Source of the DNA: CAVTPU01 sp963736695
GTDB lineage: Bacteria; Actinomycetota; Actinomycetes; Mycobacteriales; Micromonosporaceae
Length of the DNA stretch: 64,000 nt
Direction of reading: 5' to 3'
NCBI GenBank assembly: GCA_963736695.1
Contig: CAVTPU010000001.1
Coordinates: forward strand, 868,001 to 932,000
Positions 38,508-47,198 of this stretch are shown one piece after another. The notes under the pieces are model-generated. The model was given only the letters and a program-made list of their open reading frames with translations. It was not told the DNA's origin and made no database searches. The translations under genes and the position numbers were made by a program. Position 1 is the stretch's first letter; the number at the start of each line of letters is the position of its first letter.

Positions 38508-40584
38508 ATGCATAAACGGGCCACCGTGCTCATCGCCTCCCGATGGGGCGCCTGGACGATCATCGCCTTCTGGGTCGTGGTCGCCGCTCTCGCCGGCCCG
38601 CTCGCGGGCAGCCTCAGCGATGTCGAAAAGAACGAGGCCACGTCATGGCTTCCGGCCTCGGCCGAGTCGACCAAGGTGCTCGACGCGCAGGCCGCGTTCG
38701 CCTCGCCCAACACCGTGCCCGCCGTCGTGATCTACGAGAAGGCCACCCCGCTCACCCCGGCCGACCTGCGGACGATCAACGACGACGCCCGCGCGTTCGC
38801 CCAGCTCCCCGACCTCGACGGCACGGTCGTCGGCCCGGTGCCCGCCGCCGACGGTGCGGCGGCCCAGTTGATTGTCCCGCTCGACCTCGGCGAGGCCGGT
38901 TGGGAGCGTGCCGGCGACGTCGTCGACTCCATGCGCACGACGATCCACGGGTCGACCACGGGCACCGGTCTCACCGCGCACGTCACCGGACCGGCCGGGT
39001 TCGCGGCCGACTCCGCCGAGGCGTTCGGTCGCATCGACACCAGCCTGCTCATCGGCACGGTTCTCGTCGTGGTGGTGATCCTGCTTCTCACCTACCGCAG
39101 TCCCGTGCTGTGGCTCATCCCGGTGATCTCCGCCGGTGTCGCGCTCACCGCGGCGCAGGCGGTGATCTATCTGCTGGCCAAGAACACCTCACTGACCGTC
39201 AACGGCCAGAGCGCGGGCATCCTCACCGTGCTCGTCTTCGGCGCCGGCACCGACTACGCCCTGCTGCTCACCGCCCGTTATCGCGAGGAGCTGCGCCGCG
39301 ACGCCGACCGTCGGGCGGCCATGTCGGTGGCGCTGCACCGGGCCGGGCCGGCGATCGTCGCCAGCGCCGCCACGGTCGTCGCGGGCATGCTATGCCTGGT
39401 CCTCGCCGAGACCAACTCCACCGCCGGCCTCGGGCCGGTGGCCGCCATCGGCATCGTGGTCGGCCTCGCCGTCATGCTCACCCTGCTGCCGGCCCTGCTC
39501 GTCACCTGCGGCAGGTGGATCTTCTGGCCGCGCGTGCCGCACCACGGCTCGCCCGAGCCCACCGCCCACGGGGTCTGGGCCCGGCTCGGCGACCGGATCG
39601 CCCGCGCGCCCCGCCGCACGTGGATCATCACCTCGATCGTGCTCGCCCTGCTCGCGCGTTGGCCTCGTCACGCTCGACCCCACCGGACTGTCCAACAAGG
39701 AGTCTTTTCGCAGCAGCCCGGACTCCATCGTCGGGGAAGACGCGCTCGCCCGGCACTACCCGGCCGGCACCGGCAACCCCATCGTGGTGATCTCCGATGC
39801 CGGCCAGGTCGAGCAGGTTCGCACGGTGGTCGCCGCGACGTCCGGAATCGACTCAGCCACGGTGACCAAGCCGGTGGTCCGGGAAGGTCACGCCCTCTTC
39901 GAAGGCACTCTCGTCGACCCTCCCGACAGTCAAGCCGCAGCCGACACGATCGACCGGGTCCGTGACCGGATCCACCACGTGCCCGACGCCGGCGCGATCG
40001 CGGGCGGCAATCCGGCGATCAACCTCGACCTGCGCAGGTCGGCATGGCGGGACAGCCTCATCATCATCCCGGTCGTCCTCGTCGTCGTCTTCCTCATCTT
40101 GGCCCTGCTGCTGCGGGCCATCCTGGGGCCGGTGCTGCTCATCGCGACGGTGGTGCTCTCCTTCGCGACGGCGTTGGGGGTGAGCGCGCTGGCGTTTCGT
40201 TATCTGTTCGACTTCGGTGGCACCGATCCGTCATTCCCGCTGTTCGTGTTCGTGTTCCTCGTCGCGTTGGGCATCGACTACAACATCTTCCTGATGACCC
40301 GCGTACGCGAAGAGTCCATGCGGATGCCGACCGCCCGGGCCGCTCTCATCAGCCTCGCGGCCACCGGCGGCGTGATCACCTCCGCCGGACTGGTCCTCGC
40401 CGGCACCTTCGCGGTGCTCGCCTCGTTGCCGCTCGTCGCCTTCACCGAGATCGGCTTCGCGGTCGCCTTCGGCGTGTTGCTCGACACGATCGTCGTGAGG
40501 TCGATCCTCGTCACCGCGCTCAACCTCGACCTCGCCGAACGCATCTGGTGGCCGAGCCGGCTCAGCCGGCCGACGCCGAGATGA
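38508..40584 (+). CDS. MMPL/RND family transporter (one +1 frameshift as read)
   Basis: This membrane transporter of the MMPL type probably exports lipids or a hydrophobic compound. The N-terminal half has an extracytoplasmic loop and segments with GAGTDYALLLTARYREEL; the C-terminal half repeats this with GIDYNIFLMTRVREESM. As read, the frame changes at 39654-39661: CTC GCG CGT TGG should read as one base less to give ...LALGLVTLDPTGLSNKESF. Upstream and downstream halves then join into 691 residues, a normal MMPL size without gaps. ATG 38508 follows GGTGGAGG. The isolated frameshift may be an error or a real recent mutation. Confidence 0.85.
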
Positions 40585-40672
40585 ACCGACCCGCCCGCCG
40601 CCCGCACTCGACTCGATCCGGCCCGACCTTTGCCATATCCTGCCGAGGTCAGCTGGGACGAAAGGCGACGTC

Positions 40673-40723
40673 ATGCCCGTTGGGACGACATACCCCCACA
40701 CCGACCGGCGGTTCCCGCGATGA
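40673..40723 (+). CDS. Possible leader peptide coupled to the GT2 gene
   Basis: This 16-codon ORF reads MPVGTTYPHTDRRFPR. It starts at ATG 40673, with AAAGG seven bases upstream, and its TGA overlaps the ATG of the downstream glycosyltransferase (ATGA at 40720-40723). The arrangement suggests translational coupling. It may also be chance; no conserved homologue is known to me. Confidence 0.35.
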   Translation: MPVGTTYPHTDRRFPR

Positions 40724-41793
40724 TCCGCGTCACTCCGCGACCACCGGTTGGTCGGCCTCGGGTCTCGGTCGCGGTCCCCAGCTACAACTACGGCCGATAT
40801 CTGCGCGCCAGTGTCGACTCGGCGCTGAGCCAGAAAGGCGTCGACGTCGAGGTGATCATCGTCGACAACGCCTCGACCGATGGCACGACGGCGCTCGCCC
40901 ACCGACTCGCCGAAGAGGATCCACGGGTACGGGTCATCGCGCGCACCAAGAACCTGGGGCACATCTCGGCGTTCAACGAGGGGATGTGGGCCGCGGCTTC
41001 GCCGTACGTGGTCCTGCTCTGCGCCGACGACCTGCTCGCGCCCGGATCGTTGGCCCGCTCGGCGGCGGTGTTGGACGCCCGTCCGGAGGTCGGCATGGTC
41101 TACGGCTACGCGCCCTATTTCGACCAAACGCCGCCGGCGCCCCGCACCCACACCCACTCCTGGCGGATCTGGTCTGGTCCAGAGTGGACTGAGCAGGTGT
41201 GTCGGCGTGGCCGCAATGTGATGTTCACGCCCGAGGCGATGCTGCGCACGAGCGTCTTCGCCGCGACCGGCGGATTCGACCAACGGCTGCCGCACACCGC
41301 CGACCTCCATCTGTGGCTCTGCGCCGCGGCGCACGGGTCGATCGCCCACATCAGCGGCCCCGATCAGGCCTATTTCCGCATCCACGGCGCCAATATCTCG
41401 GTGACCGAGTTCGGCGACCAGCTCCACGACATCACCCAACGGCGCCGCGCGTTCGACCTGTTCTTCGACGGTCACGGTCAGGCGCTGCCCGGCGCCGAGC
41501 GCCTGCGCGCGGCGGCCACCACCGCGCTCGGCCACGAGGCGCTCGCCGCCGCCCGCGCCCGCTGCGGGGCCGCCACGTCGACCGATCACGGCAGGCTCGC
41601 CGCACTGGCGGCCGAGCTCGCCCCGGGATTGCCCGGGAGCCGCCCGTGGCGGTCCTATCAACGCCGGGCGGCCCGCGACCGGGCCGGCCGGGGCCGCACC
41701 GTGGCGCACCGGGCGCAGGCTCTCGCACTCCGAGCAACCATGTGGACCGGACGCCGCCTCGACGCGCGACGCTGGGTGCGCTTCGGCGTGTGA
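40720..41793 (+). CDS. Glycosyltransferase family 2 protein
   Basis: This 357-residue GT-A glycosyltransferase has VSVAVPSYNYGRYLRASV at residues 14-31, IIVDNASTDGT, and the metal-binding CADD in place of DxD, followed by GGFDQRLPHTADLHLWL. It probably adds one sugar to a growing surface polysaccharide in the cytoplasm; donor and acceptor are unknown. The C-terminal 80 residues are Arg/Ala-rich helix. ATG 40720 is chosen because it overlaps the small upstream ORF and gives a normal GT2 N-terminus; the frame extends to TTG 40630. It begins the polysaccharide region. Confidence 0.88.
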   Translation: MIRVTPRPPVGRPRVSVAVPSYNYGRYLRASVDSALSQKGVDVEVIIVDNASTDGTTALAHRLAEEDPRVRVIARTKNLGHISAFNEGMWAAASPYVVLLCADDLLAPGSLARSAAVLDARPEVGMVYGYAPYFDQTPPAPRTHTHSWRIWSGPEWTEQVCRRGRNVMFTPEAMLRTSVFAATGGFDQRLPHTADLHLWLCAAAHGSIAHISGPDQAYFRIHGANISVTEFGDQLHDITQRRRAFDLFFDGHGQALPGAERLRAAATTALGHEALAAARARCGAATSTDHGRLAALAAELAPGLPGSRPWRSYQRRAARDRAGRGRTVAHRAQALALRATMWTGRRLDARRWVRFGV

Positions 41794-41911
41794 ACCACGA
41801 TGAGGGGCCGGACCCGAACAGTCAGTGCGGTAGCCTGCACCAGCGGTCGGCGCCCGGAAGAACCGCGGTGCCACCCACGATCGAGATCACCCGAGAGAGT
41901 GCGAGCACAGC

Positions 41912-42451
41912 ATGAACGACGTCTTCATCCACCCGAGCGCCGACGTCGAGGACGGCGCGGTGGTGGGGTCGGGCACCAAGGTCTGGCACATCGCGCACAT
42001 CCGGTCGAGCGCGCGGGTCGGAGCGGGATGCGTGATCGGGCGAAACGTCTATGTCGACGCGCACGTGACCGTCGGCGACCTCGTCAAGATCCAGAACAAC
42101 GTCTCGGTCTATGACGGCGTCACGATCGAAGATGAGGTCTTCGTCGGCCCCTGCGTGGTCTTCACCAACGACCTGCGCCCACGCGCGTGCAACCCCGACT
42201 GGACGATCACCCCGACAATCATTCGCCGCGGCGCCTCGATCGGAGCCAACGCCACCATCGTCTGCGGCACCGATATCGGCGAATTCTCGATGATCGCCGC
42301 GGGGTCCGTGGTCACCCGCGATGTGCTGCCCTATCAACTTGTCGCCGGCAACCCGGCGCGACCCAAGGGCTGGGTCGACGCGAGTGGCGAGGTGGTGTCC
42401 CGCGACCCGCTGACACCGCCGACCGACCACGTCCCGCACGTCGCCTCCTGA
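41912..42451 (+). CDS. Left-handed beta-helix N-acetyltransferase, WbpD/WlbB-like
   Basis: This 179-residue hexapeptide-repeat acyltransferase strongly resembles UDP-2-acetamido-3-amino-2,3-dideoxyglucuronate N-acetyltransferases (WbpD, WlbB). Shared features are the repeat VGSGTKVWHIAHI, KIQNNVSVYDGVTIEDEVF, GPCVVFTNDLRPR, and the closing YQLVAGNPARPKGWV. It acetylates the 3-amino group with acetyl-CoA. Homologues of the other pathway steps lie at 49.4, 54.1, 62.3 and 63.3 kb. ATG 41912 starts the usual N-terminus; its TGA overlaps the next ATG (TGATG), so the two are coupled. Confidence 0.88.
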   Translation: MNDVFIHPSADVEDGAVVGSGTKVWHIAHIRSSARVGAGCVIGRNVYVDAHVTVGDLVKIQNNVSVYDGVTIEDEVFVGPCVVFTNDLRPRACNPDWTITPTIIRRGASIGANATIVCGTDIGEFSMIAAGSVVTRDVLPYQLVAGNPARPKGWVDASGEVVSRDPLTPPTDHVPHVAS

Positions 42452-44031
42452 TGGGTCCAGGCGCCGACCCGACACGCCGGTCGCGTGGCCGGATCGTGAT
42501 GCTCGTCGACAACGGAGTCAACGGCGACTCCCGAGTCCAAAAGAGCGCCCGCTCCGCCGCCGCCGCCGGATGGGACGTGATCCTGCTCGGCGTCACCACC
42601 GGGCCGGCCGAGGTGACCTGGCGCCTCGGCGAGGCCCAGGTGCGGCTTCTGCCGATCTACTACCCCCTGGGTACGCCGTACGCGCAGATCCGCCGCGCGT
42701 GGTTGCGTCGCCCGCTCGCCTATCCCCCGGGACGGATCGCGGGTCATCGGGTCCAGCTCATGAAGGCACGCCAAGCCGACGCGGCGGCCCGACTCGCCGC
42801 GATCAGCGCGCGTCGACGCGCGGGGCGAAGGCGACTCACCGACCCGCTCATGATCACGGGAATCCGGGCGAGGCTCGCCCTCGCCAAGGCCGGCGAAGGA
42901 TGGACCCGGCTGCGGGCCGGCGAGCTGACCCGGGTGGAGCGGGCCCAGCAGAACCACGATTCGGTGCTCAACAACCTGTCGGTGCGGTTCTGGCGCGGGC
43001 TCCTCGGCCGGCGCAGTTGGCGCCGGCTCGACCCCGGACTCTGGGATTACGAACTCGCGGTGGGCCGCACCATCGACGCCCTCGCACCGGACATCATCCA
43101 CGCCAACGATTTCCGGATGCTGGGCGTCGGGGTGCGGGCGACCGACCGGGCCCGCGCCCGGGGCCGGTCGGTGAGCCTCGTCTGGGACGCGCACGAGTCC
43201 GTCTCCGGGATCATGCCCCGGGCGAGCAATCCCCGCTGGCTGCCCGCGCAGATCGAATACGTGCGGGAATTCGCTCCCCACGCCGACGCGGTCGTCACCG
43301 TCTCCCCCACCCTCGCGACGCTGCTGCGCGACGCCCACGACCTGCCCCGCGTGCCCGACGTCGTGCTCAACGCTCCGGTCTGCGCGCTCGACGACGATCA
43401 GGCCGCCCGGGCGGCCACCGACGTGCGCGGCCAGTGCGGCGTCGACGCCGACACCCCGCTGCTCGTCTATTGCGGTGGCGTCAACCCGCGACGCGGCCTC
43501 GCCATCATGATCGACGCACTACCGCGGCTGCCCCGGGCGCACGTCGCGTTCGTCACCCTCCACCCGACCGGCGCCAACACGGCGTCCGAGGAACTCGCCG
43601 CCCACGCCGCCGCACTGGGAGTGGCCGACCGGGTGCACCTGCTGCCCTACGTCCCGCACTGGCAGGTGCCGGCTTTCCTCTCCACGGCGACCCTCGGGGC
43701 GATTCCGATCCATCATCAGCCCAATCACGAGATCGCGCTCATCACGAAGTTCTTCGAATATTCGCACGCACGCCTGCCGATCGTCGTCAGTGATGTGCGC
43801 ACGATGGCGCAGACCGTGCGCGAGACCGGTCAGGGCGAGGTGTTCCCGGCCGGCGACCTCGACGCATACGTCGCCGCGGTGACGTCGGTGCTCGCCGACC
43901 CGCAGCGCTACCGCGCCGCGTACGAGCGCCCGGGCCTGCTCTCGGGATGGACATGGGAGGCCCAGGCGCAGACTCTCGACGCGGTCTATTCCCGAGTCGT
44001 GCCGCCGTCGGCCGGGACCAGACCGCGATAG
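42451..44031 (+). CDS. Long GT4-type glycosyltransferase, paralogue A
   Basis: This 526-residue GT-B enzyme belongs to a group with three copies in this window. The N-terminus carries VMLVDNGVNGDSRVQKSARSAAAAGWDVILLG; a long variable basic stretch (about 90-200) is inserted in the N-terminal domain. Then come PDIIHANDFRMLGVG, VSPTLATLLRD, a phosphate-binding LVYCGGVNPRRGLAIM, and NHEIALITKFFEYSHARLPIVVSD with the E...E pair of GT4. Acceptor and donor are unknown. Its last 15 codons overlap those of paralogue B on the other strand. Confidence 0.88.
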   Translation: MGPGADPTRRSRGRIVMLVDNGVNGDSRVQKSARSAAAAGWDVILLGVTTGPAEVTWRLGEAQVRLLPIYYPLGTPYAQIRRAWLRRPLAYPPGRIAGHRVQLMKARQADAAARLAAISARRRAGRRRLTDPLMITGIRARLALAKAGEGWTRLRAGELTRVERAQQNHDSVLNNLSVRFWRGLLGRRSWRRLDPGLWDYELAVGRTIDALAPDIIHANDFRMLGVGVRATDRARARGRSVSLVWDAHESVSGIMPRASNPRWLPAQIEYVREFAPHADAVVTVSPTLATLLRDAHDLPRVPDVVLNAPVCALDDDQAARAATDVRGQCGVDADTPLLVYCGGVNPRRGLAIMIDALPRLPRAHVAFVTLHPTGANTASEELAAHAAALGVADRVHLLPYVPHWQVPAFLSTATLGAIPIHHQPNHEIALITKFFEYSHARLPIVVSDVRTMAQTVRETGQGEVFPAGDLDAYVAAVTSVLADPQRYRAAYERPGLLSGWTWEAQAQTLDAVYSRVVPPSAGTRPR

Positions 44032-45545
44032 ATTCGGTCCTGGACCGTCGCCTGCGCCTCCCAGACCCAGGCATCCAAGTCGATCGACTCATATGAACGC
44101 CGATACCGCTGCGGATCCGCGATCACGAGTCTGACAGCGCGCACGTAGTCGTCGACGTCATCGGCCCGGAACACCTCGCCCTGACCGGTGTCACGCACGG
44201 TCGCGGCCATCGTCTCCACGTCGCTCACCACGATCGGCACCCGCGCGTGCGAATACTCGAAGAACTTCGTGATGAGCGCGATCTCGTGGTTGAGCCAGTG
44301 ATGGATCGGAATCACCCCCACGGTCGCGGCCGAAAGGAAACCCACCACATCGGAGTGTGCGACATAGGGCAGAACATGCAGTCGGCGCGCCACACCCAGA
44401 TCCTCCGCGCGGGCGACGAGACCCCGCACATACGGGTTGGTCAGATCGGGCACGACGAAGGCGACGTGCGCCTCCTCGAGCGCCGGCATCGCCTCAACCA
44501 TGACCGCCAGCCCACGTTGCGGCGCAGCAGCTCCACTGTAGACAATAAGAGGTGTCGCGGCGTCAATCCCGCAGACGGCGCGAATGCTCGGCGATTCGGG
44601 GCCTCGGGCGCCGAGCACGTCTGACGCACGGGGGGCGTTGAGAACGACGGACGGTGTCTCGGACAACGAATAGTCGCGCTGCATCATCCGCGCGAGGCGG
44701 TCGGAGACCGCGAGAACCGCGTCGGCGTAGGGGGCGTATTCGCGCTCATGCGCGACGTTGGCCACCATCCACCGCGCGTTGGCGACCCGAGGTGTGACTC
44801 CAGGAAGATACTCGTGCACGTCCCAGATGAGTTTGACCTCGCGTCCCCTCGCGCGCGCGCGAATCTTCGCCCGCGCCCCGACGCCGAGCATGCGAAAGTC
44901 GTTGGCGTAGATGATGTCGGGTGACAACTCGTCGACGACCGGACCGAAAGCCAACTCGAAGTCCCACAACTGCGGGTCGAGCGCGCGCCACGAGCCGTGT
45001 CCACGCACCCTCGACCAGAACCACGTGTACGCCCGGTCCCAGGGGCTGGTCAACCCATCCCGATAGTTGCGCGCCCTATTGAGCAACCAGTAACGAAGCG
45101 ACACCCACCTGCGCCGAATCCCGGTCACGCGAATCCTGGCTCCCAGCAACACGCCACGAATCGACGTACCCAGGCCTGGTTTGGCCACGGCGAGGAGCGC
45201 GCGCCGCGTCTGGAGATCGGCCAGCCGCGCACGCACTTTCTGTGCCCGATAGGCGGCGACACCGGTCGGCGGATAGGCCAACGGCGCGATCAACCAGTGC
45301 CGCCGAAATTCGTGGCTCTTGGCCTTGAGCGGACTGGGCATGCGAAGCAACCGCACCTGTGCCGGGCCCAGCCGCCAGGTCTGAGGCACTCCGTTCATCG
45401 CGCGCCCGAGCAGGATCACGTCCCAACCCGCCTCGGCAGCGCTGTGGGCGGTCTTCTGCACCCGCGAGTCACCGTTGACGCCGTTGTCGACGAGCATCAC
45501 GATGCGGGCGGGCCCGACCGGTCGGCGCTCTCTCGGACTCGTCAC
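43986..45545 (-). CDS. Long GT4-type glycosyltransferase, paralogue B
   Basis: This 519-residue enzyme is closely similar to paralogue A and to paralogue C (52272-53882): VMLVDNGVNGDSRVQK at the start, the same basic insertion, PDIIYANDFRMLGVG, IVYSGAAAPQRGLAVM, and NHEIALITKFFEYSHARVP. The start is GTG 45545 close behind the stop of the upstream glycosyltransferase (GAGG nearby), implying coupled translation. Its 3' end overlaps paralogue A tail-to-tail by 46 bases. The divergence of the middle region between copies suggests different acceptors. Confidence 0.88.
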   Translation of the reverse strand: MTSPRERRPVGPARIVMLVDNGVNGDSRVQKTAHSAAEAGWDVILLGRAMNGVPQTWRLGPAQVRLLRMPSPLKAKSHEFRRHWLIAPLAYPPTGVAAYRAQKVRARLADLQTRRALLAVAKPGLGTSIRGVLLGARIRVTGIRRRWVSLRYWLLNRARNYRDGLTSPWDRAYTWFWSRVRGHGSWRALDPQLWDFELAFGPVVDELSPDIIYANDFRMLGVGARAKIRARARGREVKLIWDVHEYLPGVTPRVANARWMVANVAHEREYAPYADAVLAVSDRLARMMQRDYSLSETPSVVLNAPRASDVLGARGPESPSIRAVCGIDAATPLIVYSGAAAPQRGLAVMVEAMPALEEAHVAFVVPDLTNPYVRGLVARAEDLGVARRLHVLPYVAHSDVVGFLSAATVGVIPIHHWLNHEIALITKFFEYSHARVPIVVSDVETMAATVRDTGQGEVFRADDVDDYVRAVRLVIADPQRYRRSYESIDLDAWVWEAQATVQDRIYRGLVPADGGTTRE

Positions 45546-45550
45546 GCCTG

Positions 45551-47047
45551 TCAGTCCTCCTCATGAGGGATCACGCGATGGGGGTCACGCGATGGGGTCG
45601 CACATGCGCTGTCCGGCCGGGCCGCCCCCAGCAGAAGCCGCTCAAACTGGTGACTCACCTGGGATTGATAGTCCCAGGTGGTGACGGCCGTCCGGGACGC
45701 CGCTCGGCCCGCCGCGAGCCAGTCGGGCTCGGTCGAGGTCGTCGCGATGATTCGAGCGGCCGCCTCTTCCGGAGTGTCGACCACCCAGTCGGAAGGAAAG
45801 AGCGTTCGGGCGCTGGCGGGCCGACCGGCGAAGAACGGCCAGTCGCGCACCACCGGCACCGCACCGCTCGCGGCACCCTCGACAAGGGCGCAGTGGAAGC
45901 TCTCCCGCACCGACGTGCTGAGAATCACGCCGATCTCTTCCAGCGCGCCCGGCACATCGGCGACGTGTCCCATCCGGATGACGGCTCCAGCGCTCTCCAG
46001 ATCGGTGATGTCGCGCAGGAGTCCGTTCCAATAGCGCCGAACGTCGTCGTTGACACCGGTGTCGGGTTCGTCCCCGAGCAGGACGAGTCGATAGCGCTCG
46101 TCGTGCTCTCGCAATATTCGCAGCACCCGCACAGCCCAGCGGGCGTCCTTCGCGACGGCCTTGATCCCGATCAACCCGAGGGTGAAACGCGCCTGTGGTC
46201 GTTTGTCCCGCGCGAAGGCCCCGAGCTCCATCGCGTTGCTGATCACGTGAGTCCGGGGCCCGTTCGCGAGCGCGGGCACGACGGAGACCGTGAGATCACG
46301 CAGGAAGTCCGACACGAAGACGACATCGTCGACGCGCGAGAAGTCGACCAGATGCGGCCACAACGCGAACGTCTCGAAGCTGTGCAGTCGAACGATGACC
46401 CGAGTCGACCCGGGATCGATCATCGTGAACAACACGGCCGACGCCACACACCAGTCGACGAACACCACGTCGGCCCACTCGACATGCGGCGCAAGCCACT
46501 GCCTGACTTTGTCGCCATAGGCGGAGTCACCCGCCAATATGTGCGTGATCATCGACCTGACGTCGGTCAGCAATGCCGTGTGGGGATCGTCGCCGTCCGG
46601 CGTCAACAGCCGGACCTCGACGCCGGGAAGCTGTTCGCAATGGCGGTGGATCGGGCGCAGAAAGCTGTAGTTTCCCTGAGCGGTCATGAGCACGCGCAGG
46701 GGCCGATCGGGGGTGGGCGCCACGCTGGGAGAGCTCCTCCCCCGCGGCGCCGCGAGCGCGCGCACCGTCGTGCTGCGGTGCCAGTGCGCGAGGAAAGCTG
46801 ACGCGTCATCGGCCAAGGGCGAGGTCATCCGGTCGAAGTGCAGCTGACGCGCGAAGAGGCGGCGCGCGACCGCCCGCACGGCATCGACCGCTGCCTCGAT
46901 GTCGCCTCGGGCGAAGGCGCGGTCAGCCAACGCCAGCCCCGCCCGAGTGGCCGCCGGCAGGGTCGACGGGGTGCCGCGTCCGAGTTCGGCGTCGGCCTTG
47001 CGAAACAGGACAGCTGAGAGCATCCTTCGCAGGCTCGTGGCAACCAT
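45551..47047 (-). CDS. GT1/GT4-like glycosyltransferase, shorter copy of a paralogous pair
   Basis: This 498-residue protein has a helical N-terminal part (about 1-110), then a GT-B-like domain: RVLMTAQGNYSFLRPIHRH, WADVVFVDWCVASAVLF, VIVRLHSFETFALWPHLVDF, and SVRESFHCALVEGAASGAVPVV, which holds the ExxxxxxxE pair. It matches the C-terminal 500 residues of the protein at 58395-60539 along its full length. It is the first gene of a leftward pair with GT4 paralogue B. The sugar specificity is unknown. Confidence 0.85.
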   Translation of the reverse strand: MVATSLRRMLSAVLFRKADAELGRGTPSTLPAATRAGLALADRAFARGDIEAAVDAVRAVARRLFARQLHFDRMTSPLADDASAFLAHWHRSTTVRALAAPRGRSSPSVAPTPDRPLRVLMTAQGNYSFLRPIHRHCEQLPGVEVRLLTPDGDDPHTALLTDVRSMITHILAGDSAYGDKVRQWLAPHVEWADVVFVDWCVASAVLFTMIDPGSTRVIVRLHSFETFALWPHLVDFSRVDDVVFVSDFLRDLTVSVVPALANGPRTHVISNAMELGAFARDKRPQARFTLGLIGIKAVAKDARWAVRVLRILREHDERYRLVLLGDEPDTGVNDDVRRYWNGLLRDITDLESAGAVIRMGHVADVPGALEEIGVILSTSVRESFHCALVEGAASGAVPVVRDWPFFAGRPASARTLFPSDWVVDTPEEAAARIIATTSTEPDWLAAGRAASRTAVTTWDYQSQVSHQFERLLLGAARPDSACATPSRDPHRVIPHEED

Positions 47048-47198
47048 CGGGACACGTGCTCCCAGCGTCGTGATGTGAGTCGAGATGCCCGACCCACACG
47101 ATCAGGCTCCCGGCAGGCGCGGCGCAAGCCTACCGACTCTCGGGCAGTATAGGCGAATCCTCGAGGCGGACCGGGGTTCGCGGGACGCCCGCGACCGA

